64,000 nt of DNA, from positions 1-64,000 of the forward strand of contig JAFWXW010000028.1 of assembly GCA_017517845.1 (NCBI GenBank). The letters are read 5' to 3'. The notes beneath the pieces were generated by a model. It ran no database searches, was not told the DNA's origin, and saw only the letters and a program-made list of their open reading frames with translations. This DNA comes from Paludibacteraceae bacterium (GTDB lineage: Bacteria; Bacteroidota; Bacteroidia; Bacteroidales; Paludibacteraceae). Positions within the stretch are counted from its first letter, which is position 1, and each line of letters starts with the position of its first letter. The position numbers were made by a program, and so were the translations under genes. Of this stretch, positions 8,708-19,219 are shown one piece after another.

Positions 8708-10060
8708 TTATTTTATCCAACCTGGGTAGTGGAACTGACAGTTTTTATACTCTGGAGATATTTGTATATATGTTTCTTTTTGCTTTTCTTTAATCCAATT
8801 TTCTATATACTCTTGGTTCTTGGTTGCAGTAACCATGTCTTTTAGTGTTTGGTAATCGTCTTGTGGGTTTGCTTTATGAGCTTTAATTCTGGATTTAAGG
8901 CGGACTACACAAATCATTTCTTTTCCACTTTCGTTTTTATATGTGAATGGAGCGGAAATTTCTCCTTCTTTCATGGTGTAAACAATTTTAGCAATATCAG
9001 AAGGAAGGTCTTGTAACTGGAATTTAGTAGTACCATTTTGCGGATTTATCATTATACCTTCATTCTGTCTGGTGTTCTCTTCTTCTGAGAAGTCTAAAAC
9101 AGCCTGACCAAATGTGGTTTCATTATTTCTAATAGCTGTGGTTATGCTATCTAGCTTGGCAGAAGCTTCTTCTTTTTCTTTTATGCCTATCTTAGGGATA
9201 AGGAGGATATGACGACAGTTTACTTGATCGTTATTTCTTTCTATAAGTTGAATGATATGGTAACCAAATTCTGTTTTAACAATTCTAGAGACTTTGGTCT
9301 TGTCATATAATGAAAATGCCATATTAGCAAACTCTGGAACTAGTTTACCTTTGGTCATGAATCCTAATTCGCCACCTTGAAGGGCGGAGCCTCTGTCTTC
9401 TGAGTAAAGAATGGCAAGTGTGGAAAACTGATATTCTCCAGATTCTATTTTTTCTCTAAAATCACGTAGCTGACTCTTAATGCGTTCTTCTTCTGCTGCT
9501 GTAATCTCTGGATATAAACCTATAATCTGTACTTCTACCATTTCTGGAATGTTAGGAATACTATCTTTGGGCATTTTGTCGTAGAAACGTTTTACATCTT
9601 GTGGAGAAATTCTAACATTAGAGACTATGTGTTGTTGCATTTGTTGCATAAGAAGTTGGTCTCTAATGGTGTTAGACATTTCTTCTTTAATCTTGCTTAT
9701 GGATTTGTTGAAATATTCTTCTACTTTTTCTTTTGAACCTATTTGACCTATAAAATATTTAATTCTGCCATCTACTTGTTGTTCTACAGAAGCGTCACTA
9801 ACTGTTAAGCTATCTAATTTTGCTCCAGCAATAAATAATTTTTGGATAGCAATCTGTTCTGGAATGGTGCAATAAGGGTCTCCTTCTATAGGTGTTTTTT
9901 CATATTTCCTACGTTGGATTTCATTCTCAACATCTGAATAAAGAATAGGTTCATCTCCTACAACCCAAATAACTTGGTCTATTACCTTATAGTTTTGGCT
10001 GTAAGATATGAATGTGATACTAGATAAGAGAGTAAAAAGTATGGTTAGGATTTTACGCAT
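8708..10060 (-). CDS. SurA-like periplasmic peptidyl-prolyl isomerase
   Basis: A 450-residue periplasmic chaperone/isomerase for outer-membrane proteins. It has a signal peptide, a SurA_N-like helical domain (IDQVIWVVGDEPILYSDVENEI near 27), and two parvulin-type segments, the first with LYSEDRGSALQGGELGFM and FGYHIIQLIER. I chose the ATG at 10060: it gives MRKILTILF, a proper signal peptide, and follows the upstream stop codon directly; an in-frame ATG at 10096 would add 12 residues with no signal character. Third parvulin-like gene in the row. Confidence 0.88.
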   Translation of the reverse strand: MRKILTILFTLLSSITFISYSQNYKVIDQVIWVVGDEPILYSDVENEIQRRKYEKTPIEGDPYCTIPEQIAIQKLFIAGAKLDSLTVSDASVEQQVDGRIKYFIGQIGSKEKVEEYFNKSISKIKEEMSNTIRDQLLMQQMQQHIVSNVRISPQDVKRFYDKMPKDSIPNIPEMVEVQIIGLYPEITAAEEERIKSQLRDFREKIESGEYQFSTLAILYSEDRGSALQGGELGFMTKGKLVPEFANMAFSLYDKTKVSRIVKTEFGYHIIQLIERNNDQVNCRHILLIPKIGIKEKEEASAKLDSITTAIRNNETTFGQAVLDFSEEENTRQNEGIMINPQNGTTKFQLQDLPSDIAKIVYTMKEGEISAPFTYKNESGKEMICVVRLKSRIKAHKANPQDDYQTLKDMVTATKNQEYIENWIKEKQKETYIQISPEYKNCQFHYPGWIK

Positions 10061-10061
10061 A

Positions 10062-10910
10062 TTATTCTTCATTTTCATAGAAATGTATGATGCCATTTTC
10101 TATGGCTTCATTATAAAGTTCTTGCCTAAAGTCTGTGATGAACTGGATTTTTTCTTTATTAAGTAGGATATTATACAGTTCGTTTTTAATTAACTCGTAT
10201 GGAGAAGGCTCTCCTGCTTTACATATTCCTGTGACTTTTAGGTAATATGAATATTCTTCTGTTTGTTGTACTATAGTTCCTCTGCTTAGAATAGGATCTG
10301 TGGATTCTATCTTATTGGGCAGATTATCTATAATCTTGGAGTATGGAGTCCAATTATCAATGAAAAACTCATATTTAAGAGCATTGGCTGTGCAGTAACG
10401 CATAATGGATTCTAGACTCTCATCATTGATTTCTTTTAATAGATTTGATAATGAGTCTTGACCTTGTGCTGAATTATGAACCTGAATAAAGATTCCTTTG
10501 ATTAGTGGAGCATTTAAAAGGAAATGGTCCTTTCTTTTTTCATATAAAGCACTTAGGGAATCTTCTGGGATTTGTTTCAGTTTCTCAAGGATAAGTTGTT
10601 GTTGGTATTTATTAATGATTAACTCACGTTTATAGATTTCTGTGAGTTTATCTATTTCTTTGGACTTACCTATGTTTTCTTTTGCCTTTTCATACATCAG
10701 ATTTCCTATAATCCACTGCTTTTTATAACTTTCTGCATATTCTGCACTGTCGGCTATGCTTAGGTTTGCAGGAATAACACTCTCTATCTCGTCTAGATAA
10801 AGAAAATTTCCATTCATTTCTAGTACTGCATTACGAGTTAAGTCTCTCTGGATTTGTTGGCAGGAGACTAATGTAATGAGTATGAATATGAAGGAAATTA
10901 CCTTTTTCAT
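10062..10910 (-). CDS. SurA-like lipoprotein (parvulin-cluster member)
   Basis: A 282-residue lipoprotein: MKKVISFIFILITLVSC places the lipobox cysteine at 17. The mature part has a SurA_N-like region (ELNGNFLYLDE-like start, long helices rich in K/E), but I see no convincing parvulin catalytic core. Its position between two parvulin genes, overlapping the upstream one by 4 bp, suggests it works with them in outer-membrane protein folding. Function is inferred from context. Confidence 0.7.
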   Translation of the reverse strand: MKKVISFIFILITLVSCQQIQRDLTRNAVLEMNGNFLYLDEIESVIPANLSIADSAEYAESYKKQWIIGNLMYEKAKENIGKSKEIDKLTEIYKRELIINKYQQQLILEKLKQIPEDSLSALYEKRKDHFLLNAPLIKGIFIQVHNSAQGQDSLSNLLKEINDESLESIMRYCTANALKYEFFIDNWTPYSKIIDNLPNKIESTDPILSRGTIVQQTEEYSYYLKVTGICKAGEPSPYELIKNELYNILLNKEKIQFITDFRQELYNEAIENGIIHFYENEE

Positions 10911-12421
10911 TTAATAGAGTTAAGTACTTTCTGATTTACTTCTACTGTATATTTTTCTCTGAGTTCTTTAATCCACTGTTTTTCTAGTTCGTCTTGGTAT
11001 TTACTAATAACTATGCCACGAACTTTGTTATATGGTTTGTCAAAATTGCCATTTTCGTATATTTCTTTAAGTTTAGATTCATCTTGGGATGCTTTGTCCC
11101 AGATTTTATCCTTACTTATATTGAAAAGTAGAATTCCGTCGCGATATTCTTGCATAAGGAAACCGAACTCAGGATATTTCTTTTCTAGTTGTGAGTCTTC
11201 ATATTCCATAAGTTTGGTATTAACGAAGATGTCCAAACTATCTTTGGAAGAAATGTTATTGGTAGTGCAGAATTCGTCTAACTGTGATATAGTTAAGGTT
11301 ACATCTGCAAAGTGTGCTACTACAGTATCTTTGCCTAACTTAAAGTTATATTCTTTTTTTAATTTGTTTACAATACTCTCTCTAACTATATATGCACGTT
11401 CGTCCATTCTAATACGGGTTTGGATTTGTGGCATCCATCTATTATAGTCTGGTTTTTCTAGTCTTTCTTTGAGTTGGATAATGTGAAAACCATATGGAGC
11501 TTCTACAACAGGAGATACATCTCCAGGGTTTTCTAGTGAGAAGACTGCATCTTCAAAGATTTCATTGGTTTGACCTGTACTTATCCATGGTAGTACGCCA
11601 CCTTTAAGGGTATTTCTGTCTTCTGAGTGTGCTTTTACTAAATCGTCAAATTCTCCTCCGTTTTTTATAACGGAGTGAATGCGATACATTTCTTTTCTAA
11701 TGGCGTCTATTTGAGCAGAGTCTGCACCTTCTGGTTTGCGTTTGAAGATATGAGCCACCTGAGCTTCGCCACGAGTAGGTCTAATATTATGAACTTTGAT
11801 AAGGTGATAGCCAAACATAGTTCTAATAGGCTCGCTAACTTTTTTCTTCTTAAGAGAAAATGCTGCTTTTTCAAATGGATATACCATGGTCATTCCAGTA
11901 ACCCAGCCTAGGTTTCCTTTGTTGTAAACCACAGATGGGTCTTCTGAAACTTCCTCTGCAAGTTTATTAAAGTCCATTCTCTTGGCACGTTTTTTTGCGG
12001 CTAATGCTTTTTCGTATGCCACAGCGGTGTCTTCTGGACTATCTATTCTGAAAAGAATATGGCTTACTTCTATGTCTTTGAGAAGAAAGTTGTAAGCCTC
12101 TTCTTCTAATTCTTTTATTTTGGCACTATCTGTTAAATATGCACTGGCAAGTGGAGTGCGGTATGACTGAAATTCTTCTGCGAAAGAAGCTGCTGTGTCA
12201 TATTTCAAAGAATAAGCCTCTTCTACTTTAAGTTTGAAGTTTATGAACATATCTAGATAATCATTGGCCGTTAGGCTGTCTGATTCTATATGATTATTTT
12301 TATTATAGTAGTATTCAAACTCTTGTTTTGAAATTTCTTTGTCATTTATTGTAAGTAGAGTTTGAGCTGTTATAACAGAACAAACTAACAAACTACTAAG
12401 TATTAAGGCTATCTTTTTCAT
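10907..12421 (-). CDS. PpiC-type peptidyl-prolyl isomerase, two parvulin domains
   Basis: A 504-residue periplasmic protein with signal peptide (cut near VITA, residue 19) and a short helical N-domain (LTINDKEISKQEFEYYYNKN). Two rotamase domains follow: EVSHILFRIDSPED near 120 with FGYHLIKVH, and QVAHIFKRKPEG near 222 with YGFHIIQLKERL. The C-terminal 150 residues are SurA-like helical. It begins on the last base of the guaB stop codon (TAATG), so guaB and the folding factors are likely one transcript. Confidence 0.9.
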   Translation of the reverse strand: MKKIALILSSLLVCSVITAQTLLTINDKEISKQEFEYYYNKNNHIESDSLTANDYLDMFINFKLKVEEAYSLKYDTAASFAEEFQSYRTPLASAYLTDSAKIKELEEEAYNFLLKDIEVSHILFRIDSPEDTAVAYEKALAAKKRAKRMDFNKLAEEVSEDPSVVYNKGNLGWVTGMTMVYPFEKAAFSLKKKKVSEPIRTMFGYHLIKVHNIRPTRGEAQVAHIFKRKPEGADSAQIDAIRKEMYRIHSVIKNGGEFDDLVKAHSEDRNTLKGGVLPWISTGQTNEIFEDAVFSLENPGDVSPVVEAPYGFHIIQLKERLEKPDYNRWMPQIQTRIRMDERAYIVRESIVNKLKKEYNFKLGKDTVVAHFADVTLTISQLDEFCTTNNISSKDSLDIFVNTKLMEYEDSQLEKKYPEFGFLMQEYRDGILLFNISKDKIWDKASQDESKLKEIYENGNFDKPYNKVRGIVISKYQDELEKQWIKELREKYTVEVNQKVLNSIK

Positions 12422-13896
12422 TATTCTCCTCTTGAATAGTTTGGTGCTTCTTGGGTAATAGTTACGTCGTGTGGGTGGTTTTCTTTTACACCAGCAGCTG
12501 TGATTCTAGTAAATTTGGCATTGTGAAGCATATCTATATTTTTGGCTCCGCAATAACCCATACCAGAACGAAGACCGCCAAGTAGTTGGTAAACCACTTC
12601 GTAAAGAGAACCTTTGTAAGGAACGCGTGCTGCGATTCCTTCTGGAACAAGTTTCTTAACATCGTCTTCTGCGTCTTGGAAGTAGCGGTCTTTTGAACCT
12701 TTTTGCATAGCTTCTAGAGAACCCATACCACGATATGATTTGAATTTACGTCCGTTGTAGATGATTGTGTCACCAGGAGATTCTTCTACGCCTGCTAGTA
12801 GTGAACCCACCATGATTGAACTAGCACCTGCAGCTAGAGCCTTGACCATATCACCTGAGTAACGGATACCACCGTCTGCGATTACTGGAACTCCAGTGCC
12901 TTCTAGGGCTTTTGAAACTTCATAAATGGCAGAAAGTTGAGGAACACCAACACCTGCAATAACGCGAGTTGTACAGATAGAACCAGGTCCGATACCAACT
13001 TTTACTGCGTCTGCACCTGCTTCTACTAGGGCTTTAGCAGCTTCTGGAGTAGCAATGTTACCTACTACTATGTCTATTTGTGGGAATCTTTTCTTAGCTT
13101 CTTTTAGGGTGTCAATAACGCCTTTTGAGTGACCATGTGCTGTGTCTATAATGATAGCATCAACACCAGCTTCTACTAAAGCTTCGATACGTTGGAAAGT
13201 GTCTGCTGTAACACCAACGCCTGCAGCTACGCGAAGACGACCTTTTGAGTCTTTGCAAGCCATAGGTTTGTCTTTTGCTTTGGTAATGTCTTTGTATGTT
13301 ACAAGGCCAACAAGTTTTCCGTCTTTATCAACAACAGGAAGTTTTTCTATTTTATGTTTTTGAAGAATTTCTGCTGCGTCTTCTAGGTTTGTAGTTTGAT
13401 GAGTAGTAACTAAATTATCTTTAGTCATGATTTCATCAACAGTTTTTTTAGTATTGCGTTCAAAACGTAAATCACGATTTGTTACAATGCCAAGTAAATA
13501 GTTATTTTCATCAACTACAGGAATACCACCGATATGAAATTCTTTCATAAGAGCTAGGGCGTCTGCCACTGTTTTTCCAGAAAGAATGCTCACTGGGTCA
13601 TATATCATACCATTTTCTGCACGTTTAACAGTGTGTACTTGGCGAGCTTGTTCTGCTATAGGCATATTTTTGTGAATAACGCCGATACCGCCTTCGCGAG
13701 CGATAGCAATAGCAAGCTTAGCTTCTGTAACTGTATCCATAGCTGCAGAAACGATAGGGGTTTTTAACTCGATGTTGCGTGAGAAACGTGTGGTTAATTC
13801 CACGTCACGTGGCACAACTTCTGAATAGGCTGGGATTAAAAGGACGTCGTCGAAGGTAAGGCCGTCCATAACGATTTTATCTGCAATAAATGACAT
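12421..13896 (-). CDS. guaB: Inosine-5'-monophosphate dehydrogenase
   Basis: NAD-dependent oxidation of IMP to XMP, the committed step to GMP. The 491 residues show the TIM-barrel start ([14 protein letters not shown]), two CBS domains (about 95-205), and the catalytic loop GPGSICTTR with the active cysteine near 306, followed by [17 protein letters not shown] and the flap region with RGMGS. First gene of the minus-strand cluster; a -7 box lies about 30 bp upstream of its ATG. Confidence 0.98.
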   Translation of the reverse strand: MSFIADKIVMDGLTFDDVLLIPAYSEVVPRDVELTTRFSRNIELKTPIVSAAMDTVTEAKLAIAIAREGGIGVIHKNMPIAEQARQVHTVKRAENGMIYDPVSILSGKTVADALALMKEFHIGGIPVVDENNYLLGIVTNRDLRFERNTKKTVDEIMTKDNLVTTHQTTNLEDAAEILQKHKIEKLPVVDKDGKLVGLVTYKDITKAKDKPMACKDSKGRLRVAAGVGVTADTFQRIEALVEAGVDAIIIDTAHGHSKGVIDTLKEAKKRFPQIDIVVGNIATPEAAKALVEAGADAVKVGIGPGSICTTRVIAGVGVPQLSAIYEVSKALEGTGVPVIADGGIRYSGDMVKALAAGASSIMVGSLLAGVEESPGDTIIYNGRKFKSYRGMGSLEAMQKGSKDRYFQDAEDDVKKLVPEGIAARVPYKGSLYEVVYQLLGGLRSGMGYCGAKNIDMLHNAKFTRITAAGVKENHPHDVTITQEAPNYSRGE

Positions 13897-13925
13897 AGTC
13901 TAAAAAATTAGAAATTTATTGCGTG

Positions 13926-13933
13926 CAAATTTA
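13926..13933 (-). promoter_or_regulatory. -7 box of guaB
   Basis: Minus strand TAAATTTG matches TAnnTTTG, 30 bp ahead of the guaB ATG. No good -33 TTTG is seen. Confidence 0.6.
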
Positions 13934-14008
13934 GTAAAAAAACTCGGTTTTAGGGTAATTTTATGTCTAAATTTTACTAATTAGGGAGTAAAATTACCTT
14001 AAAAAATC

Positions 14009-14920
14009 TTACCAACTAAATTTACTCCCGTCTGTAGATAGTTTTGTGTTTGGAAATATGGCTTTAGCCTCGTCTAAAAGTGGGTTTAGATCGGCATATC
14101 GGGCAGAATAATGACCTATGATAAGTTGCTTCACATTTGCCATTTGGGCAATGTGTGCTGCGTCGCTTGCAGTACTGTGAAGTGTGGCTTTGCAACGGTG
14201 TCTTTCTGCTTCGGCAAAGGTAGCTTCGTGGAAGAGAGTATCCACTCCTTCGATGATAGGAATGATACGCTCAGTATATGCAGTGTCTGAACAATATGCG
14301 TATGATTTAGGAGGAGTAGGAGGGGTGATAAGGCGAGAGTTTGGCACGACTCTGCCGTTGTCATCAATGAAATCTGCTCCGTTTTTTATGTCTTTAATTT
14401 CTTTTACTCCTATCTCGTAAAACTTAACTAGTTCGCCATCTATATGTGGAAGCCCTTCTTTTTCTTTGAAAAGGAAACCACATGTAGGCATGCTATGAAC
14501 TAGTGGTATGGTGCTTACCTTTATGCTTCTGTCTTCGTATATGACTTCGTTTTTCAATGGGTCGAAATCTTCAAAATAAACCTTGAATGTGAGGTCTTTG
14601 CAGAAGTAATCTAGCTGAGGTTGAAGTGTTTTTTTTAGGTCTGGGTGAGCATGAATATACATGTCGTTGGTATGGTGTAGCATACCCAGTGTTGATATTA
14701 CAGAGATAAGTCCGAAGCAGTGGTCACCATGTAGGTGGGAGATGAAAACGTGTCCCATTCTATTGGTTTTGACCTCATATTTTCTCAATTGGAATTGGGT
14801 GCCATCTGCACAGTCTATCATGAAACTCTTGTTGTGAGTTTGGAGTATTTGTGAAGAAGAAAATCTGCCAAATGATGGAATTGCAGAACCTGTTCCTAGT
14901 ATGGTTAAATTAAAGTTCAT
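14009..14920 (-). CDS. rnz: Ribonuclease Z
   Basis: Metallo-beta-lactamase-fold endonuclease that trims tRNA 3' ends. The 303 residues include GTGSAIPS near 8, the zinc motif SHLHGDHCFG near 59-68, AYCSDTAYT near 208, FHEATF near 229 and a late GHYSARY that supplies ligands. Length fits the short bacterial form. Its ATG overlaps the recQ stop by 4 bp, so rnz is cotranscribed with recJ and recQ. Confidence 0.95.
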   Translation of the reverse strand: MNFNLTILGTGSAIPSFGRFSSSQILQTHNKSFMIDCADGTQFQLRKYEVKTNRMGHVFISHLHGDHCFGLISVISTLGMLHHTNDMYIHAHPDLKKTLQPQLDYFCKDLTFKVYFEDFDPLKNEVIYEDRSIKVSTIPLVHSMPTCGFLFKEKEGLPHIDGELVKFYEIGVKEIKDIKNGADFIDDNGRVVPNSRLITPPTPPKSYAYCSDTAYTERIIPIIEGVDTLFHEATFAEAERHRCKATLHSTASDAAHIAQMANVKQLIIGHYSARYADLNPLLDEAKAIFPNTKLSTDGSKFSW

Positions 14921-16818
14921 CTTATCTCAAATGTAATATTGTCGGCTGTTTTAATTTCTTTATTGTCTAATAATACCCTAACGGAATCTATCACTTTGTT
15001 GGGTTCTTCATTTAGTGTAACTATTATGTCGCTTAATCTTTTTGGTCCTTCCTTTTTGAATAAGGAAAGAATTTTATCATTTATGCTATTAGAACTATTT
15101 TTATTTAAACAATAATCACAAATACCACAGTTTGATGTTTCATTTTCACCGAAATAATCCAAAAGGAGTCTGCTTCTGCAGTGATTGGTATCACTAACAT
15201 AATTTATCATACTCTCCATTCTACTTTTATATCTCATCAAACGGTGTTCATAGACCTCTGTGGATATTCTGAGTATTTCTGGTGGAATTCTATCTTGTCT
15301 ATATCTAATGGCGGGAGAACTTTTTTTAGGAATATAATCTATGATTCCTGTTTTTCTCAGCCAACTTAAGACTTCATAAACTCTATTTTGGTCAATGTTG
15401 GTATTAAGAGATATTTCAGTCTCACTAATTATGGTATAATCTGCAAAAATTCCAGTGTATTTTCTCAAAAGAAACTGCATAATAGCATCTTCTTCTTCTG
15501 AAAAATGTGTGTCGTAAAGCAGACGCCTAGATTTGGTTACAATGATTCTAGAATTTAGTTCCTTTTCATCTTTGTATTCGATATAACCGTCTAAATCTAA
15601 GATTTTTATGGCTGCCTGTGTGGGCAATGTTGGGAGATGAAATTTATTGCAAAAATCTTGTAAATCAAAATCAAAAGTATTGCCTTCTCCATAATTTACT
15701 CCTAACTGAAAATAATTTCCTAATTGGTTATATACATTGCAGATAAATTCCTTGGATGGAAAACTATCTGTAAGGCGTTTTTTCATTAGAGAAAGATCTC
15801 TTTTGTTGTAAAGAAGAATACATTCTGCATAATTTCTGTCACGCCCTGCACGTCCTGCTTCTTGAAAATATGCTTCTATGCTATCTGGAATGTCTATGTG
15901 TATGACAATTCTAACGTCTGGTTTATCAATACCCATACCAAAGGCATTGGTTGCTACCATTACTTTGAACTTATTATTCTTCCAACTATCTTGTTTTAAG
16001 TCTTTTATGGAATTGTCAAGTCCTGCGTGAAAAAAGTCTGAGGAAATATTGTTTTTGTTCAAGAATTCTGAAATTTCCTTAGTCTTTTTACGATTTCTAA
16101 CATATATAATAGCACTTCCAGGTGTTTTATTAAGGAGTCTTATTAGTTCCTCGTCTTTATTTTCTGCAAGTTTAACCTTGTATGCTAAATTGTTTCTGTA
16201 GAAACTAATGCGTTTTACATTTTCTTCTTTGAAAAGAAGTGAAGACTGAATGTCTTTTGCTACCTCTGGTGTGGCAGTAGCAGTTAGTGCCAAAAAAGGA
16301 ATATTGGGCAGAATGTCTCTAATCTCTGCTATTTGTTTGTATTCTGGTCTAAAGTCATAACCCCATTGAGAAATACAGTGAGCTTCATCTACTGCTACCA
16401 TACTAATGTTCATATAGGGTAATGCCTCTAGGAATGTGTCGGTAGAGAGCCTTTCTGGTGAAACGTAGATAAATTTGTAATTTGCCCTAGGGTCATTAGT
16501 TTTGTTGTAACAGATGTTGTCTAGACATTGTTTGTATTGGGTAAATGTTAAACCAGAATGCAAAGCAATGGCTTTTATTTCTTTTTTCTTTAGATTTTCT
16601 ATCTGGTCCTTCATTAAGGCAATAAGTGGGGTGATGACTAGACATCTGCCTTCTTGGCAGAGAGCAGGGACTTGGAAGGTGATAGACTTTCCTCCACCTG
16701 TGGGAAGAAGTCCCAATGTGTCTTTCCCGCTACCGATGGATTCAATGATTTCCAATTGTGAAGGTCTGAATTCATCGTAACCCCAATATTGCTTGAGTTT
16801 TTGTAGGTATGGCGTCAT
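14917..16818 (-). CDS. recQ: ATP-dependent DNA helicase RecQ
   Basis: 3'-5' helicase for recombination and replication-fork repair. The 633 residues have motif I LLPTGGGKS near 37, the DEAH box DEAHCISQWG near 140, motif VI AGRAGRD near 321, and the zinc-binding cysteines in CRSRLLLDYFG and CGICDYC near 555-578. The chain ends soon after, with no HRDC domain, as in several shorter Bacteroidota RecQ proteins. Overlaps both recJ and rnz by 4 bp. Confidence 0.95.
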   Translation of the reverse strand: MTPYLQKLKQYWGYDEFRPSQLEIIESIGSGKDTLGLLPTGGGKSITFQVPALCQEGRCLVITPLIALMKDQIENLKKKEIKAIALHSGLTFTQYKQCLDNICYNKTNDPRANYKFIYVSPERLSTDTFLEALPYMNISMVAVDEAHCISQWGYDFRPEYKQIAEIRDILPNIPFLALTATATPEVAKDIQSSLLFKEENVKRISFYRNNLAYKVKLAENKDEELIRLLNKTPGSAIIYVRNRKKTKEISEFLNKNNISSDFFHAGLDNSIKDLKQDSWKNNKFKVMVATNAFGMGIDKPDVRIVIHIDIPDSIEAYFQEAGRAGRDRNYAECILLYNKRDLSLMKKRLTDSFPSKEFICNVYNQLGNYFQLGVNYGEGNTFDFDLQDFCNKFHLPTLPTQAAIKILDLDGYIEYKDEKELNSRIIVTKSRRLLYDTHFSEEEDAIMQFLLRKYTGIFADYTIISETEISLNTNIDQNRVYEVLSWLRKTGIIDYIPKKSSPAIRYRQDRIPPEILRISTEVYEHRLMRYKSRMESMINYVSDTNHCRSRLLLDYFGENETSNCGICDYCLNKNSSNSINDKILSLFKKEGPKRLSDIIVTLNEEPNKVIDSVRVLLDNKEIKTADNITFEIR

Positions 16819-18545
16819 ATTAACTGAATGTCTTTAACCATTAGTTGAATGCTTTTTTTGCCATTGAAATTGTTCTCTTCTAGAGTGTAACAGATATTAA
16901 ATGGTCTTTTGCTTTTTATGTGTTCAATACACTTTTGTGGATTTTCTACATTAAATGCAATGCCACTACATCTAAAATTTCTGTTGTCTGCTGTACAAAC
17001 GTCTAATTTTAAATGTTTCTGGTCTTGACCAACAAGTTTACATCCATTTGCATCTATTACATTGTATGTTACGAAAATAGGTTTGGTATTTTCTGGACCG
17101 TATGGAGCAAATTTGCCCAATTTATCAAAGAAACTATCTGTTATTTCACTTAATGATAGTTCTGTATCTATGTCTATTTGAGGGATTTTCTGTTCTTCTG
17201 TTATGTTTTTGCTCACGTAATCCTCAAATCTTTCTTTAAACTCTTTTACGTTTTCAAGTTTAAGTGTAAGGCCTGCAGCATAAATATGTCCACCGAAGTT
17301 TTCTAATAAATCACGGCAAGAATCTATTGCTTTATAAAGGTCAAATCCAGCAATGGAGCGGGCAGAACCTGTTGCCATGCCATTGGAAAGTGTAAGGACT
17401 ACGGCTGGTTTAAAGTATTGTTCGCTAAGCCTAGATGCTACTATTCCTATGACACCTTTGTTCCATTCTTGGTTATATACCACAATGGAACTTTTTTCTC
17501 CTAAAGTTTTTAATTTTAGAATTTCTCTATGTGCTTCGTCTGTGGCTTGTTTGTCTAGGTCTTTTCTTGTCTTGTTATAATTGTCTATTAAATCACTTTT
17601 TTCCTTGGCAGAAACATAATCTTTGGCTACAAGGAGTTCAACGGCTTCTTTGCCAGAACTCATTCTTCCAGAAGCGTTTATGCGAGGACCTATCTTGAAA
17701 ACTATATCGCTAGTGGTGATTTCTTTGCCCTTTAAGTCGCACACGTCTATTATTGCCTTTAGGCCAAGACTAGGGTTGCTATTAAGTGTTTTGAGACCAT
17801 GTTGCATGAGAATGCGATTTTCTCCTGTGATAGGGACTATATCAGATGCTATACTCACAGCCAAAAGGTCTAGTAGTGAGTATAATTCTTTCATAGGGAT
17901 TTCGTTGTTTATAGCAAAGGCTTGCATTAACTTAAAACCTACGCCACAACCAGAAAGATGCCCGTATGGATAGGTGGAGTCTGTGCGTTTAGGGTCTAAA
18001 ACTGCAACAGCATCGGGTAGGGTTTCATCTGGAGTATGGTGGTCGCAGATGATAATATCAATACCTTTTTCTTTTGCATAACTTACCTTTTCTATGGCTT
18101 TAATACCACAGTCTAAAACGATGATTAAAGAAAAAGAGTTGTCTGCTGCAAAATCTATTCCTTTGTATGATACACCATATCCCTCGTCATTTCTATCAGG
18201 GATATAGAAATCTATATTTGAGGTGTATTGTTGAAGAAATTTATAGACTAGAGCCACTGCAGTAGTCCCATCTACATCATAATCACCATAAACTAGAATT
18301 TTTTCTCTTTTACTTAGGGCTGTATTTAATCTTTTTACAGCCTTATCCATGTCGTTTAACAGAAATGGATCATGTATTTCTTTTAGTTTTGGGAAGAAAA
18401 AATTATTGGCTTCTTCCATAGTAGTAATACCTCTTTGTACTAAAAGAGTACAAAGTGCTGGGCTAATTCTTAGTTTTTGTGATAGTTCGTTTTTACATAA
18501 TTCTTCTTTTTCTGTTAGGTTATTAATAATCCATTTGTGAAGCAT
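16815..18545 (-). CDS. recJ: Single-stranded-DNA exonuclease RecJ
   Basis: 5'-3' single-strand exonuclease of the DHH phosphoesterase family. The 576 residues contain motif I GDYDVDGTTA near 81, motif III DHHTPDE near 155, the DHHA1-domain GGHIYAAG near 418 and the C-terminal OB-like segment. Length is typical. First gene of the recJ-recQ-rnz operon, which joins RecQ and RecJ, partners in the RecF pathway. Confidence 0.96.
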   Translation of the reverse strand: MLHKWIINNLTEKEELCKNELSQKLRISPALCTLLVQRGITTMEEANNFFFPKLKEIHDPFLLNDMDKAVKRLNTALSKREKILVYGDYDVDGTTAVALVYKFLQQYTSNIDFYIPDRNDEGYGVSYKGIDFAADNSFSLIIVLDCGIKAIEKVSYAKEKGIDIIICDHHTPDETLPDAVAVLDPKRTDSTYPYGHLSGCGVGFKLMQAFAINNEIPMKELYSLLDLLAVSIASDIVPITGENRILMQHGLKTLNSNPSLGLKAIIDVCDLKGKEITTSDIVFKIGPRINASGRMSSGKEAVELLVAKDYVSAKEKSDLIDNYNKTRKDLDKQATDEAHREILKLKTLGEKSSIVVYNQEWNKGVIGIVASRLSEQYFKPAVVLTLSNGMATGSARSIAGFDLYKAIDSCRDLLENFGGHIYAAGLTLKLENVKEFKERFEDYVSKNITEEQKIPQIDIDTELSLSEITDSFFDKLGKFAPYGPENTKPIFVTYNVIDANGCKLVGQDQKHLKLDVCTADNRNFRCSGIAFNVENPQKCIEHIKSKRPFNICYTLEENNFNGKKSIQLMVKDIQLI

Positions 18546-18557
18546 ATATATTTTTTA

Positions 18558-18588
18558 TTTGTTTATAGCGGAAGAATGCTTAATTTTG
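18558..18588 (+). promoter_or_regulatory. Promoter of the Sua5/YciO-type gene
   Basis: TTTG (18558-18561), 19-bp spacer, TAATTTTG (18581-18588): both Bacteroidota elements at the consensus spacing. Start near 18595 leaves a leader of about 50 nt. Confidence 0.75.
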
Positions 18589-18643
18589 CCGTTGCAAAAT
18601 ATCAATTTGTAAAGATAGGTAAAATTTTTTTATTTTCATAATT

Positions 18644-19204
18644 ATGAACGAGATAAAAAAAATGGTAGAAGTTTTACGTGCAGGTGGACTTATCCTATAT
18701 CCTACTGACACAGTGTGGGGAATAGGTTGTGATGCCACAAATGAAGAAGCAGTAAAAAAAATTTTTAAGTTAAAAAATCGTGAGGATAGTAAGTCGCTAA
18801 TTGTTTTAGTGGATAGTGTGGATAGGCTTGCTGCATATGTGGAAGATGTGCCAGATGTGGTTTGGGATTTGGCAGAATTGGCAGATAAGCCTCTAACTAT
18901 AATTTATCCTAAAGGAAAAAATCTAGCTCCTAATGTGATGGCAAAAGATGGTAGTGTAGGTATTAGAGTGACTAATGAAGAGTTTTCTAAGGCTTTGTGT
19001 TATGCTTTTCGTAAACCTATAATCTCAACCTCTGCAAACATTAGTGGACATCCTACTCCAGAGAATTTTTATCAAATAGAAGATGAAATTAAAGAAGGAG
19101 TAGATTATGTAGCGAAGGCTCGTAGAGAAGAAGATGAAAAAAAATCTCCTTCTTCTATCATTAAATTTGAAAAAAATGGTACTTTTGTTGTTGTTAGAGA
19201 GTAA
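18644..19204 (+). CDS. L-threonylcarbamoyladenylate synthase (Sua5/YciO/YrdC family)
   Basis: Makes threonylcarbamoyl-AMP for the t6A37 tRNA modification, or belongs to the closely related YciO branch. The 186 residues hold the family core: GGLILYPTDTVWGIGCDA near 15-32, KLKNRED near 45, and the later SVGIRVTNEEF and ISTSANISGHPTP. The length is that of TsaC/YciO, without the extra Sua5 domain. I cannot separate TsaC from YciO by eye. Confidence 0.88.
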   Translation: MNEIKKMVEVLRAGGLILYPTDTVWGIGCDATNEEAVKKIFKLKNREDSKSLIVLVDSVDRLAAYVEDVPDVVWDLAELADKPLTIIYPKGKNLAPNVMAKDGSVGIRVTNEEFSKALCYAFRKPIISTSANISGHPTPENFYQIEDEIKEGVDYVAKARREEDEKKSPSSIIKFEKNGTFVVVRE

Positions 19205-19219
19205 TTACTCAGAAAAGTG

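Noticed and set aside
19217..19219. GTG as the start of the ClC gene
   Set aside because: ATG follows at once; either gives the same protein within one residue.
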